44,850 nt of DNA from Zoogloea sp. 1C4 (GTDB taxonomy: Bacteria > Pseudomonadota > Gammaproteobacteria > Burkholderiales > Rhodocyclaceae), in the NCBI RefSeq assembly GCF_009469605.1, contig NZ_SSXU01000027.1, forward strand, positions 1 to 44,850, read 5' to 3'. The position numbers and the translations under genes were made by a program. Positions 35,141 to 44,340 of this stretch are shown in pieces. The first letter of the stretch is position 1; the number at the start of each line of letters is the position of its first letter. Below the pieces are notes generated by a model. It saw nothing but the letters and a program-made list of their open reading frames with translations. It ran no database searches and was not told where the DNA came from.

Positions 35141-36019
35141 ATGGCGTCGCTGATCTTCTCCTTCTTCGCCGGCCTGCCCCTGGGCACGCTGCAAAAACTG
35201 GGCGTTTTCGCCGGCTGGCTGACCTACGCCCTGTCGCCCACCTACCGACGGCGCCTGCGCGCCAACCTCGAACACGCCCTGGGCAAGGCCGACGCCGACC
35301 GGGTGTGGCGCCGCGCCGTGGGCGAAACCGGCAAGCAGGCGCTGGAGCTGCCGTGGATGCTGCTGCGCCCCCAGGACGAACTCGTCGCCAAGGTCGTCCG
35401 CGTGACTGGCTGGGAGCACGTCGAGGCCGCCGAGGCCCGCGGCGGCGGCATCCTGTTCATCACGCCGCACCTGGGCTGCTTCGAGATCACCGCCCAGTAC
35501 TTCTCGACCCACCGGCCGATCACCGTGCTCTACCGCGCGCCCAAGAAGGCCGTGCTGCAGCCCGTCATCAACGCCGGCCGCAGCCGCGGCAACATGCACC
35601 TGGCGCCGGCCGACGTTGGCGGCGTGCGCCGGCTCATCAAGGCCCTGCGCGCCAAGGAAGCCGTGGGCATGCTGCCCGACCAGGTGCCCGGCGCCGGAGA
35701 AGGCGCCTGGCTGCCCTTCTTCGGCCGCCCGGCCTACACCATGACGCTGGCCGCGCGGATGTCCGAGGTGGCCGGCGTGTCCACGATCTTCGCCTGGGCC
35801 GAGCGCCTGCCAGGCGGCGAGGGCTTCCACTTGCGCCTGCGCCCGCCCCTCGCGCCCCTCGAAGGCGACACCGAAACCCGCGCCGCCGCCATCAACCGCG
35901 AGATGGAAGCCCAGATCCGCGAGAATCCCGCCCAATACCTGTGGGGCTACAACCGCTACAAGCGCCCGAAAGACGGCGCGCCGGCCCCCACCTCCACGCC
36001 AGTTCAAAACCAACCATGA
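35141..36019 (+). CDS. LpxL/HtrB-family lysophospholipid acyltransferase (first)
   Basis: This 292-residue protein is a lipid A late-acyltransferase family member with an N-terminal hydrophobic segment (LIFSFFAGLPLGTLQKLGVF). The catalytic HX4E motif is in ITPHLGCFEITAQY, with RAPKK, MLPDQVPGAGEGAWLPFFGR and a C-terminal YLWGYNRYKRP. These enzymes transfer secondary acyl chains onto lipid A at the inner membrane. It overlaps the second acyltransferase by 4 nt (ATGA), and both diverge from metK. Which acyl position each uses cannot be told. Confidence 0.92.
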   Translation: MASLIFSFFAGLPLGTLQKLGVFAGWLTYALSPTYRRRLRANLEHALGKADADRVWRRAVGETGKQALELPWMLLRPQDELVAKVVRVTGWEHVEAAEARGGGILFITPHLGCFEITAQYFSTHRPITVLYRAPKKAVLQPVINAGRSRGNMHLAPADVGGVRRLIKALRAKEAVGMLPDQVPGAGEGAWLPFFGRPAYTMTLAARMSEVAGVSTIFAWAERLPGGEGFHLRLRPPLAPLEGDTETRAAAINREMEAQIRENPAQYLWGYNRYKRPKDGAPAPTSTPVQNQP

Positions 36020-36888
36020 GTCGAATCCTCGTTGCCCTGCTGTGGCTGCTCCACTGGCTGCCGCTGTCGGTCCAGGCCCCCATCGGCCGCGGCCTCGGGC
36101 TGCTGCTTTACTGGGTGATCCCGGCCCGCCGCAAGGTCACCCTCACCAACCTGCGGCTGTGCTTTCCCGAGCTTTCCGAAGCCGAACGCAAGGCCCTGGC
36201 GAAGGAACACTTCGCGCTGGCCGGGCGCAGCATGATCGAGCGCGGGCTGGCCTGGTTCGCCCCTGAAGCCCGCCTGCGCAAGCTGATCCGCATCGACGGC
36301 GAAGATCGGTTGAAGAAACTGGTGGAAGCCCGCCAGCCGGTGATCCTGCTCACGCCGCACTTCCTGGGGCTGGATCTGGGCGGCACGCGGATGGCCATGT
36401 CCTTCGACTGCGTGAGCATCTACGCCCGCCAGAAAGACCCGGTGATCGACCACTGGCTGTACCACGGCCGCAGCCGCTTCGGCAGCCAGGTGCTGCTGCG
36501 CCGGGACGAGAGCGTGCGGGCGTCGATTAAGGCGATGAAGGAGATCCGGCCGTTCTACTACCTGCCGGACATGGACAACGGGCCGCACGAATCCATCTTC
36601 GTGCCGTTCTTCGGCGTGCCGGCGGCGACGCTGTCTGCTTTACCGCGCCTCACCAAGCTGGGTGGCGCGGTGGTGATGCCCTGCATCACCCGCATGCTGC
36701 CGGGCGGCCAGGGCTACGTGGTGGAGCTGGGCGAACCGTGGAGCGACTTCCCCACCACCGACGTGGACGCCGACGTGCGCCGGATGAACGCCTGCATCGA
36801 AGACCAGGTGCGCACGATGCCGGCCCAGTATTACTGGGTGCATCGCCGCTTCAAGACCCGCCCGCCGGGCGAGCCGAAGATCTACTGA
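36016..36888 (+). CDS. LpxL/HtrB-family lysophospholipid acyltransferase (second)
   Basis: This 290-residue paralogue of the preceding enzyme is translationally coupled to it. It has an N-terminal membrane anchor (ILVALLWLLHWLPLSVQAP) and the catalytic HX4D motif in LLTPHFLGLDLGGTRMA. YYLPDMDNGPHESIFVPFFG and a C-terminal YYWVHRRFKTRPPGEPKIY are typical of lauroyl/myristoyl transferases. The pair probably completes lipid A acylation. It ends 15 nt before the stop of a convergent small gene. Confidence 0.93.
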   Translation: MSRILVALLWLLHWLPLSVQAPIGRGLGLLLYWVIPARRKVTLTNLRLCFPELSEAERKALAKEHFALAGRSMIERGLAWFAPEARLRKLIRIDGEDRLKKLVEARQPVILLTPHFLGLDLGGTRMAMSFDCVSIYARQKDPVIDHWLYHGRSRFGSQVLLRRDESVRASIKAMKEIRPFYYLPDMDNGPHESIFVPFFGVPAATLSALPRLTKLGGAVVMPCITRMLPGGQGYVVELGEPWSDFPTTDVDADVRRMNACIEDQVRTMPAQYYWVHRRFKTRPPGEPKIY

Positions 36889-36903
36889 ACGGCCGTGACG
36901 GCT

Positions 36904-37134
36904 TCAGCCGTCCTGGCCATCCTTCGCGGCAAGCTCCGCCAGCACCAGCGGAAACGCCGCGCTCCCCACCAGCGCCACGCCCGATACAACCAGCACCAGC
37001 CCAGCGCCGGATTCCTGCAGCAGCGGGTGCAGCCCCTCGCCAAAGCCAGCCAGCAGCAACAGCCCGGCGATCAGGCACGCCAGGCCCGGAATCCCCATCA
37101 GCCAGGCGCCCGCCGGCAGTCGCTTGAGGGCCAT
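36904..37134 (-). CDS. Small two-helix membrane protein of unknown function
   Basis: This 76-residue protein starts 2 nt after the trmB stop, so it is co-transcribed. Two hydrophobic segments (GIPGLACLIAGLLLLAGFG and AGLVLVVSGVALVGSAAF) flank a short polar turn with Glu and His, and the tail is acidic (AAKDGQDG). I recognise no family. The tight coupling and coding-like composition support a real gene; function is unknown. Confidence 0.7.
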   Translation of the reverse strand: MALKRLPAGAWLMGIPGLACLIAGLLLLAGFGEGLHPLLQESGAGLVLVVSGVALVGSAAFPLVLAELAAKDGQDG

Positions 37135-37136
37135 CG

Positions 37137-37862
37137 TCACACCCGCTTGAAGACCAGATCCCACACCCCGTGGCCGAGCTTGATGCCGCGGTTCTCGAAC
37201 TTGGTGAGCGGGCGGTAATCCGGCTTGGGCGCGTAGCCCTCGGCGGTGTTGGCGAGCAGCGGCTCGGCCCCGAGCACCTCGAGCATCTGCTGGGCGTATT
37301 CCTCCCAGTCGGTCGCGCAGTGCAGGTAGCCGCCGGGGGCGAGGCGGCTGGCGATCAGCTTGACGAAGGGCCCCTGCACCAGCCGGCGCTTGTGGTGGCG
37401 CTTCTTGGGCCAGGGATCGGGGAAGTAGATGTGCACGCCGGCGAGCGAGCCTTCCGGGATCATGTCGCGCAGCACCTCGACCGCGTCGTGCTGGACGATG
37501 CGCAGGTTGGTGATGCCGCCCTCGTCGATCAGCTTGCACAGGCTGCCCACGCCGGGCGCGTGCACCTCGATGCCGAGGAAGTCATCCCCCTGCCGGGCCT
37601 GGGCGATCACCGCGGTGGATTGGCCCATGCCGAAGCCGATCTCGACGATCTGGGGCGCCTTGCGGCCGAAGACGTCGGCCAGGTCGATGGGTTCGGGCCG
37701 GTACTGCACGCCCACCTTCGGCATCATCTCGTCGAGGAAGCGATGCTGGGCATCCGACATGCGGCCCTGGCGCAGCACGAAGCTGCGGATCGACTGGGAG
37801 GTGAGACGGCTGCCGCCCTGCGGCTCGTCGTCGGACTGGATGAGTTGCTGTTCGTCGCTCAT
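37137..37862 (-). CDS. trmB: tRNA (guanine-N7-)-methyltransferase TrmB
   Basis: This 241-residue enzyme methylates G46 in the tRNA variable loop with S-adenosylmethionine. Motifs include [16 protein letters not shown] (SAM site), [13 protein letters not shown], the family signature [20 protein letters not shown] and C-terminal [20 protein letters not shown] chose the start at 37862 ([13 protein letters not shown]). An in-frame extension to 38039 would translate through the dispersed repeat and is not coding. Confidence 0.95.
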   Translation of the reverse strand: MSDEQQLIQSDDEPQGGSRLTSQSIRSFVLRQGRMSDAQHRFLDEMMPKVGVQYRPEPIDLADVFGRKAPQIVEIGFGMGQSTAVIAQARQGDDFLGIEVHAPGVGSLCKLIDEGGITNLRIVQHDAVEVLRDMIPEGSLAGVHIYFPDPWPKKRHHKRRLVQGPFVKLIASRLAPGGYLHCATDWEEYAQQMLEVLGAEPLLANTAEGYAPKPDYRPLTKFENRGIKLGHGVWDLVFKRV

Positions 37863-37884
37863 GGCGGTCAAGGCTTGTGGTGAT

Positions 37885-37997
37885 CCCTGTAGGTCGGACT
37901 TCAGTCCGACATCCGTCGGCGAGATCAACGCGATCTGTCGGACTGAAGTCCGACCTACAGGGTAGGCGGATGTCGGGCCAATACCCGACCTACAGGT
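37885..37997. repeat. Dispersed palindromic repeat (GTAGGTCGGACTTCAGTCCGAC family), copy 2
   Basis: CCTGTAGGTCGGACTTCAGT starts at about 37886, its inverted partner ends at 37962, and a tail GTCGGGCCAATACCCGACCT, then ACAGG, follows to 37996. Heads match the element at 7499-7623 almost base for base. It fills most of the trmB-thiG gap. Confidence 0.82.
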
Positions 37998-38002
37998 TGA
38001 TT

Positions 38003-38032
38003 CAAGGAAAACGGCGCGCCGCAGCGCGCCGT
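38003..38032 (-). terminator. Rho-independent terminator after thiG
   Basis: On the minus strand ACGGCGCGC (38032-38024), a 4-nt loop and GCGCGCCGT (38019-38011) form a perfect 9-bp stem followed by TTTTCC. It lies about 20 nt after the thiG stop. Confidence 0.85.
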
Positions 38033-38052
38033 CGATCAATCGCGCTCCCGCG

Positions 38053-38838
38053 TCAGCTGCCGATCATCCCGGTGGTCGGCGAGCTCGGGCTGGCGGTGTA
38101 GTACTTGCGGGGCATGCGGCCGGCGAGGAAAGCCTCGCGGCCCGCCTCGACGCCCTTCTTCATGGCGCCGGCCATCTTCACCGGATCGTTCGCCAGGGCG
38201 ATGGCGGTGTTCATCAGCACGCCGTCGCAGCCCAGCTCCATGGCGATGGCGGCGTCCGACGCGGTGCCTACGCCCGCGTCCAGCAGCACCGGCACCTTCA
38301 CGGCGTCGCGCACCAGCTGGACGTTCCAGGGGTTGAGCACGCCCATGCCTGAGCCGATCAGCGAGGCGAGCGGCATCACCGCCACGCAGCCGATGTCTTC
38401 CAGCATCTTGGCCTGGATGGGATCGTCGGAACAGTAAACCATCACCTCGAAGCCCTCCTTCACCAGCACCTCGGCGGCCTTGAGGGTTTCGGGCATGTTG
38501 GGGAACAGGGTGTGCGGATCGCCCAGCACTTCAAGCTTCACCAGCCGGTGGTCGTCCAGCAGCTCGCGGGCGAGGCGCAGGGTGCGCACCGCGTCATCGG
38601 CGGTGTAACAGCCCGCCGTGTTGGGCAGGTAGGTGAAGCGCGAAGGGGGCAGCGCGTCGAGCAGGCTCGGGGCGTTCGGGTCCTGCCCGATGTTGGTGCG
38701 GCGGATCGCCACGGTGACGATCTGCGCCCCGCTCGCGTCCACGGCCTCGCGGGTCTGCGCGAAATCCTTGTACTTGCCGGTACCCACCAGCAGCCGGGAG
38801 GAATAGCTCTTGCCTGCAATCGTCAGCAAATCGTCCAT
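38053..38838 (-). CDS. thiG: Thiazole synthase ThiG
   Basis: This 261-residue TIM-barrel enzyme makes the thiamine thiazole from deoxyxylulose phosphate, dehydroglycine and ThiS-thiocarboxylate. Family segments are [68 protein letters not shown] with the reactive Lys, and [20 protein letters not shown] for phosphate binding. Its position after thiS and before trmB is the usual arrangement. It ends at a strong terminator. Confidence 0.96.
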   Translation of the reverse strand: MDDLLTIAGKSYSSRLLVGTGKYKDFAQTREAVDASGAQIVTVAIRRTNIGQDPNAPSLLDALPPSRFTYLPNTAGCYTADDAVRTLRLARELLDDHRLVKLEVLGDPHTLFPNMPETLKAAEVLVKEGFEVMVYCSDDPIQAKMLEDIGCVAVMPLASLIGSGMGVLNPWNVQLVRDAVKVPVLLDAGVGTASDAAIAMELGCDGVLMNTAIALANDPVKMAGAMKKGVEAGREAFLAGRMPRKYYTASPSSPTTGMIGS

Positions 38839-38917
38839 CGAAGCGCCAGCCTCATCAAATCAGATCGGGAAACAACAGGAGTGGGCCGGACAGCCCGCCA
38901 GAAAACGGCCCTCGGCC

Positions 38918-39145
38918 TCAACCGCCACCCACCGCCACGACGATCTCGAGCGCATCGCCATCGGCGAGCTGGGTGCTGCCGTGCAGGCCCTTGGGCACGA
39001 TCTCGCCGTTCCGCTCCACCGCCAGCCGCTTGCCGGTAAGCCCCATCTCGTCGAGGAGCGCAGCCACCGTGGCCGGCGCCGCCAGCGAACGGGCCTCGCC
39101 ATTGATCTTGAGGGACAGCAGGGAAGTCGTGGTGTGGGTCGTCAT
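38918..39145 (-). CDS. thiS: Sulfur carrier protein ThiS
   Basis: This 75-residue ubiquitin-fold protein carries thiocarboxylate sulfur on its C-terminal Gly for ThiG. The sequence shows LKINGEARSLAAPATVAALL, then LTGKRLAVERNGEIVPK and a C-terminal VVAVGGG. The start at 39145 was chosen to fit the family; the longer frame would run into the tRNA gene. The 79-nt gap to thiG is somewhat large but lacks other features. Confidence 0.9.
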   Translation of the reverse strand: MTTHTTTSLLSLKINGEARSLAAPATVAALLDEMGLTGKRLAVERNGEIVPKGLHGSTQLADGDALEIVVAVGGG

Positions 39146-39212
39146 GGGCGCGAGTTTACCACGCCCCCCGTTGCCCTCGCCCGCGCCGATGCGTACAATC
39201 CCGGGCTCACGA

Positions 39213-39286
39213 GCGGGCGTCGTATAATGGTAATACCTCAGCTTCCCAAGCTGATGCCGTGGGTTCGATTCCCATCGCCCGCTCCA
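39213..39286 (+). tRNA. tRNA-Gly (anticodon CCC)
   Basis: The acceptor stem GCGGGCG (39213-39219) pairs with CGCCCGC (39276-39282), with discriminator T and an encoded CCA at 39284-39286. The anticodon arm TCAGC-TTCCCAA-GCTGA gives anticodon CCC. The T arm GTGGG-TTCGATT-CCCAT is complete. A mobile element begins directly after its 3' end. Confidence 0.96.
39264..39286 (+). other. Probable attachment site of the integrative element in the tRNA 3' end
   Basis: The integrase gene lies 240 nt downstream of the tRNA-Gly, pointing away from it, and the mobile genes follow without a break. Integrases of this class recombine within the last 18 or so bases of tRNA-Gly genes. The other copy of the repeat would be at the far end of the element, outside the window, so the exact length is inferred. 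Confidence 0.65.
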
Positions 39287-39524
39287 CTGCATCATTCTGA
39301 GGACTTCCGCAGAAGTCCAAGAGAGTCTGCAAGTCGTTGCCGCACAAGGACTTTTCCTCTCTTTGACGTTCTGCCGTGGTCCACTGCGATCCGCCTACAG
39401 CCGGGACTTTTAAGTCCACAAACAAGTCCATTTTTGCGGGCGCAGCTGATTCCGGATTGTTGATGGAGGGGCGAGGTCGACGTGACCAGCATCTGGTTCC
39501 TGACTCATGTTCAGGAGCAAGAGC

Positions 39525-41378
39525 ATGGCACTCTCAGACCTGGCCGTTCGACAGGCCAAGGCAACAGGCAAGGCATACACCCTCCCTGACTTGGATGGCC
39601 TCTCCCTGGCCGTCACGGCTGCAGGGGGCAGGACTTGGCACTTCCGCTACTACTGGGCGGGCAAGCAGAAGCGGATGTCGCTCGGCACCTACCCGGAGGT
39701 GACGCTTCGCGAGGCCCGCAGCCTACGCGACGAAGCGCGTGCCCTGCTAGCCAAAGGCACCAATCCTCGCGTTCACCGCAAGCAGAAGCGCACTGCTGTC
39801 CGGCTCGCCGACGAAAACACCTTCGAGGCGGTGTATCGCAAGTGGCTCAAGCATCGCGGGCTCAGCCTCAAGGAAGGCCGGCAGACGACCCTTTCGATAC
39901 TTCCGCGCATCTTCGACAAGGATGTGCTGCCCGCCTTGGGCAAGCGGTCGGTCTATGAGATCAAGCGTCCCGACCTCTTGGAGGTGATTGCCAAGATCGA
40001 GAAGCGCAGGGCGCTCTCCGTCGCCGAGAAAGTCAGGACGTGGTTCAACCAACTGTTCCGCTACGCGCTGGTGATCGTGCCGGGCCTGGAGCAGAACCCT
40101 GCCTCCGATCTCGATGTGGTGGCGCTGCCGCTGCCACCCGTCAACCACAACCCGTTCCTGCGCATGGCCGAGCTGCCGACGCTGTTGCAGCGGCTGCGCA
40201 GCTATCGCGGCAGGCGGCAGACCCAGCTCGGGCTGCGGCTGTTGCTGCTGACCGGCGTGCGAACCGGCGAGCTGCGACAGGCGATGCCGGATCAATTCGA
40301 TCTGGACCGTGGGTTGTGGATCATCCCGCCCGACGTCGTGAAGCAACTCCAGTTGGATATGCGCAAGAAGCGGCAGCAGCCGAAGGACATCCCGCCCTAC
40401 ATCGTGCCTTTGTCGATTCAGGCCATGGAGATCGTCCGGCACCTGCTGGATGAGTTCAAGCCGGCCCAGCGCTACCTGTTCCGGCACGACAGCGACTTGA
40501 AGAAGCGCATCAGCGAGAACACGCTCAATGGTGCCCTCAAGCGCATGGGCTATCAGGAACGCCTGACCGGACACGGCATCCGCGGCACGATGTCCACTGC
40601 GCTCAACGAGATCGGCTACCCGAAGGTCTGGGTGGATGCACAGCTCTCGCATGTCGATCCCAACAAGGTCAGCGCGACCTACAACCATGCCGAGTACGTG
40701 GAGCAGCGTCGCCGCATGATGCAGGACTGGGCCGATCGGCTCGACCTCTTCGAGCAGAACCAGGTCGAGGCGGCCAGCATGCCGCTCACCGTGCATCTGG
40801 AAGGCGTGCCCGCGTTCCCGAATGAGCAAACCGCAAGCGCACCCTCCACGCCGGTTGCCGCTTCGCCAATCCTGCTCGTGACGAAGCCGGGTGACGCCAT
40901 GCCGTTGGTTTCTGCCGCCGCACATCGGCTACCGGCGGTTCCGCCCCCTCGATCGGCCGCGCCGCTGGTGCCTTCGGACATTCAGCGCGAGAGGATGGAG
41001 CTGTTCGATGTCTTCGAAGCGCCGCACAACCTTCCCGTCGCGGCGTTTGCCAAGATGGCGGGCAAGTCCCGCAGGTGGATCAGCTACGAGATCAAGGCCG
41101 GCAACTTGCTGGCGTTGAACGTGGGCAACCGCGGCCAGCGGGTGCCGGACTGGCACCTCGACCCACTCAAGCACGAGCTGATCCAGTCCGTCCTCAAGCT
41201 GACCAGGGGTGCGGACCCTTGGCAGATCTACCATGCACTGCTGCAACCGCGCTCGATGCTGCGGGGGCATTCGGCACTGGAGGGCGTGACGGCCGGCAAT
41301 CTCGACAAGCTCGTCATGGCAGTGAGCACAGCCGTGAAGGAAAGCGAATGGACCCCGCCGCGAGTCGGAGTCGCCTAG
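39525..41378 (+). CDS. P4-type tyrosine integrase with extended C-terminus (IntB13-like)
   Basis: This 617-residue protein is read from the ATG at 39525 after AGGAG. The N-terminal DUF4102 arm-binding domain (LSDLAVRQAKATGKAYTLPD) precedes a core-binding domain and the catalytic domain. The tyrosine-recombinase residues are in LLTGVRTGELR (Arg), GHGIRGTMSTALNE (His-x-x-Arg), LSHVD (His) and ATYNHAEY (Tyr). About 190 further residues follow, far longer than phage P4 integrase but usual for integrases of the ICEclc family. They include a helix-turn-helix-like stretch (FAKMAGKSRRWISYEIKAG). It directs site-specific insertion at the adjacent tRNA-Gly. Confidence 0.93.
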   Translation: MALSDLAVRQAKATGKAYTLPDLDGLSLAVTAAGGRTWHFRYYWAGKQKRMSLGTYPEVTLREARSLRDEARALLAKGTNPRVHRKQKRTAVRLADENTFEAVYRKWLKHRGLSLKEGRQTTLSILPRIFDKDVLPALGKRSVYEIKRPDLLEVIAKIEKRRALSVAEKVRTWFNQLFRYALVIVPGLEQNPASDLDVVALPLPPVNHNPFLRMAELPTLLQRLRSYRGRRQTQLGLRLLLLTGVRTGELRQAMPDQFDLDRGLWIIPPDVVKQLQLDMRKKRQQPKDIPPYIVPLSIQAMEIVRHLLDEFKPAQRYLFRHDSDLKKRISENTLNGALKRMGYQERLTGHGIRGTMSTALNEIGYPKVWVDAQLSHVDPNKVSATYNHAEYVEQRRRMMQDWADRLDLFEQNQVEAASMPLTVHLEGVPAFPNEQTASAPSTPVAASPILLVTKPGDAMPLVSAAAHRLPAVPPPRSAAPLVPSDIQRERMELFDVFEAPHNLPVAAFAKMAGKSRRWISYEIKAGNLLALNVGNRGQRVPDWHLDPLKHELIQSVLKLTRGADPWQIYHALLQPRSMLRGHSALEGVTAGNLDKLVMAVSTAVKESEWTPPRVGVA

Positions 41379-41425
41379 CAGCAGGAATGCGGGATCGTGG
41401 CGAAACCGCGATCCCCGCACGTCTG

Positions 41426-42085
41426 TCAGGACACCAAGCGCGCGCGGCGGGCGAATCTTGCCTGGGTGTCCGACAAGGAAGCGTTGCGGCGGAGCAGGTA
41501 AGCCATCACGATCGTCGGTGCGCCGGCCAGCGGCCGCACGGCGATGCCTCGGCGTAGGTAGCTCGCCAGTCTCGCGGCAGGCGCAATGGCGATCCCGTAT
41601 CCGGCGGCAACCAGCGTCATCGCCACATCGAATGTCTCCACCGTTTGCTCTCGCTCTTGCAGCGCGTTTTCGAACACACGCTGCACGGTCATGCGCCATG
41701 GTTCATCGGTCGTGGACTGCGAGCAGATCAAGGGCTGCTTGAGCACTTCCCCGCACGGCACTTCACGGTAGGCCAGCAGGTGGGAGCGCTTGGCCACGGC
41801 GACCGCCAGCGTGTCATGCCACAGCGGTTCGCATACCCAGCCAGGCCACTGCCGGGCAACCGCAGACAAGGCGAAGTCGAAGCCGTCGTCCGGCAGCTCC
41901 GCGCCTCGATCGGGATCTGTCCAGCCGGCCAGGACGGCATGAGTCTCCGGCTCTTCGGCACGCTGCAGGGCGAGCACGTCGGCGAGCTGGGGAGGCACCC
42001 ATTCGCCGAGGACGGCCATGCGAATTTCGGCGGTGATGTCACTCGATTCCACGTCCAGCTCCCCCAGGCGGTGAACTCGTGGCAA
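41426..42085 (-). pseudogene. LysR-type regulator, effector-binding domain only
   Basis: This 219-residue frame matches the periplasmic-binding-protein-like substrate domain of LysR regulators: LDVESSDITAEIRMAVLGEW, ADLALSAV-like FDFALSAVARQWPGWV, HLLAYREVPCGEVLKQPLIC and TLVAAGYGIAIAPAARLASY. The N-terminal helix-turn-helix and linker (about 85 residues) are absent; upstream bases lead straight into the divergent XRE gene. It is either a truncated remnant or a free-standing effector domain. Without DNA-binding capacity it cannot act as a normal LysR activator. Confidence 0.7.
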
Positions 42086-42151
42086 CTGATCTCGAAGCCG
42101 TTGGATGAGTTAAGTTTAACGTGGTTTAAATCGTGACCGTGTTCGACGCTC

Positions 42152-42457
42152 TTGGCAATGCCAAAGCGTTCGATCCAAAGGGGCCGCCCCACCGGCACCA
42201 CTACCTACGAAGCGGAACCAGCCATCGCGTTTGGGGCTGCCGTGCGGGAAGAAAGAACCAACCAGGGCATCGCTCAGGAAACGCTGGCCCACATGGCCGG
42301 CATCGAACGGTCGCACATGGGCAAGATCGAGCGCGGCGAGCACGTCCCCACGCTCCCTCTCATCCTCAAGATCGCCCGTGCGCTGAAATGCAGTTCCGCC
42401 CACTTGATGACTCTGACCGAAGCCAAGCTGGCGGAGTCGGCCCCATCCGCAGATTGA
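42152..42457 (+). CDS. XRE-family helix-turn-helix regulator
   Basis: This 101-residue protein has a Cro/CI-type HTH at about residues 28-85: FGAAVREERTNQGIAQETLA, then HMAGIERSHMGKIERGEHVP and LPLILKIARALKCSSAHLMT. The N-terminal 25 residues are basic and polar. It is likely a dimeric repressor or activator of element genes, divergent from the LysR fragment and convergent with the relaxase gene 26 nt away. Its target sites are not evident. Confidence 0.9.
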   Translation: MAMPKRSIQRGRPTGTTTYEAEPAIAFGAAVREERTNQGIAQETLAHMAGIERSHMGKIERGEHVPTLPLILKIARALKCSSAHLMTLTEAKLAESAPSAD

Positions 42458-42483
42458 AGCCGGCCCGCACAGCGGTCGCATGC

Positions 42484-44328
42484 CTACGCCTGATCGTCGT
42501 CCTTGGCCCCAAGGGCTGAATCTTCGCGCTTTGCGGCCTCGTTGAGGAGCCGCAGGTATGGGTTGTCTGGCGGCGTCTCCTGGAACAGCGCATCCGGGCT
42601 GACGAGCAGGTAGCCGTGCAGCCGGCGCGACTTGCGCGGCCCCGTGACTTCGCAGGTCCAGATGTTCAGCCCGCTCGGCTGCTTGCGGTGCTGTCCCAAC
42701 TTCTCGAAGCGCTTCTGCACCCACTGCCACCCCTCCAGCTTCTCCTGCTTGGCCAGCGCGGCGACTTGAAGGTACTCCTGCGCGTAGCGCTGGAACACGC
42801 CGGGGCTGACGAGGTAGGTCGTACCGGCGACGGTATGCACCAGGGCCTTGGCGTCGTTGATGATGAGCTTGCGCGTCTGGATGCTCTGACGCAGCCAGGC
42901 CATGAAGTGCGCCCCGGAGGGCTCCGCGCGATCCTGGGAAGACGCGAGGCTCATCTGCGGCGGGGGCATGGTCGAAGGGGCCGGCTCGGGCTCGGCAACA
43001 GGGGAACTCGGGATCTCCGGTGTCGCGGGTGGAGCGGTGTCGCCCAGCAGGTCGAGCAGCGCGGCCACGCCGGCATCCGTGGCTGTGGATGCGATCGGCG
43101 CCGCGCTCGCGGATGCAGCTTCGATGCCTTCGGCGCGCGGCCCATCGGCCACCGCCGGCGCCTGCGGCTCCGCCTGTTCCTCCTCGACCTGCACACGGCC
43201 TGCGAACGGCGCCGGCCGGTCGGCGGCATCCCAGATCATCGCCGGCGAGAGTTTCAGGAAGGTGAAGGCGTGCGACCAGCCGGCGTCGCTGGTGACGGTA
43301 GCCTTCCAGATCGCCTTGCCATCCGGCGTCGGTTGCACGATGCCGTGATCCTGCAGCACGTTGAACACCGCCGTGTTGCTCGCCGGAATGCCGTCGATGC
43401 CCTGCGACAGCAGATGTGCGCGCAGCTTGTCGGAGACGGTCTTGCTCACCAGCCACAAGGCGTCTTGGGTCAGCCAACCGTCCGCCGGGCCGGCCTGGTT
43501 CAGCTTGAACGCTTCCTTGAGCAGGTAGCGCAAGCCGTCGAGCAATTTGCGTTGCAGCGCATGCTTGGGCGCCGCCAGCGCCTTGCTGGGATCGCCGCCG
43601 AGTTCCTGGGCGACCGATGCCTGGTCGGCCTGCACGACCAGTTCGCCGAGCGTGCCGGCGTGCTCGTACTGGCCGGCCAGCACGTACAGCAGCGCGGCCC
43701 AGAGGTCGGGATAGCCGCTGAGCCAGTCGAAGATGTCCCGATCGAGAAGGCGCACGTAGAGCAGCCCGGTGGCGGCGCTGTGCAGGCGGTACTCGCGCTC
43801 CTTTCGGTAACGGAAGCGGTAGGGCTTTCGCAGCGGGCCGTGCCAGGGATGCCAGACGCTGCCGTCGGCATGCTCGACGTGCAGATCGACCGCAATCTTG
43901 CCGATGTCGTGCAGCAAGGCCGCGTAGGCCGTGCCTGCGGTCCAGGCTTCGGCCTGGGCCGCCTGTGCCTCCGGCGTGACGCCCGCAGGCAGCAGGTATG
44001 ACTGCCGCAGCTTCAGCGCATAGGCGACGATCTCCAGGCCGTGGTCCAGCATGCCGCCCGGATAGGCGTGGTGGTGGTTCTCGGAGGCCGGGAACTGCTG
44101 GACCAGCTCGGCGTAGCGCTCCAGTGGGGCGAGGTAGAGCGTGGCGAACTGTCGGCGTGAGAGCGATGTGCGCTGCCAGATGTGTTCCAGCAGTTTCTGC
44201 CGGCGCGGCGTGGCCAGCAGCGATGCGGCCGACTCCGGCCGCATCGACCCTTTTGGAGTTTCGATGCCGGAGGTGGGCGGTGTGCCGGCGGTGGGTGGCA
44301 CCCGTTTGCGCTGGAACAGCGAGAGCAT
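42484..44328 (-). CDS. MobH-family relaxase (TraI_2)
   Basis: This 614-residue protein nicks oriT and pilots DNA in conjugation. The N-terminal TraI_2 region has PASENHHHAYPGGMLDHGLE, with the His cluster, and an HD-type metal motif AALLHDIGKIAVDLHVEHAD. A central linker rich in Ala, Pro and Glu (about residues 390-475) separates it from a C-terminal TraI_2_C domain (FMAWLRQSIQTRKLIINDAK, VSPGVFQRYAQEY). The length and order are standard for integrative elements of this group. The gene begins 13 nt before the G/C-T-rich candidate oriT. Confidence 0.92.
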   Translation of the reverse strand: MLSLFQRKRVPPTAGTPPTSGIETPKGSMRPESAASLLATPRRQKLLEHIWQRTSLSRRQFATLYLAPLERYAELVQQFPASENHHHAYPGGMLDHGLEIVAYALKLRQSYLLPAGVTPEAQAAQAEAWTAGTAYAALLHDIGKIAVDLHVEHADGSVWHPWHGPLRKPYRFRYRKEREYRLHSAATGLLYVRLLDRDIFDWLSGYPDLWAALLYVLAGQYEHAGTLGELVVQADQASVAQELGGDPSKALAAPKHALQRKLLDGLRYLLKEAFKLNQAGPADGWLTQDALWLVSKTVSDKLRAHLLSQGIDGIPASNTAVFNVLQDHGIVQPTPDGKAIWKATVTSDAGWSHAFTFLKLSPAMIWDAADRPAPFAGRVQVEEEQAEPQAPAVADGPRAEGIEAASASAAPIASTATDAGVAALLDLLGDTAPPATPEIPSSPVAEPEPAPSTMPPPQMSLASSQDRAEPSGAHFMAWLRQSIQTRKLIINDAKALVHTVAGTTYLVSPGVFQRYAQEYLQVAALAKQEKLEGWQWVQKRFEKLGQHRKQPSGLNIWTCEVTGPRKSRRLHGYLLVSPDALFQETPPDNPYLRLLNEAAKREDSALGAKDDDQA

Positions 44329-44340
44329 GGCGAACCCCGG

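Noticed and set aside
37863-38039. N-terminal extension of TrmB
   Set aside because: It would translate the dispersed repeat; the family sequence begins at the Met at 37862.
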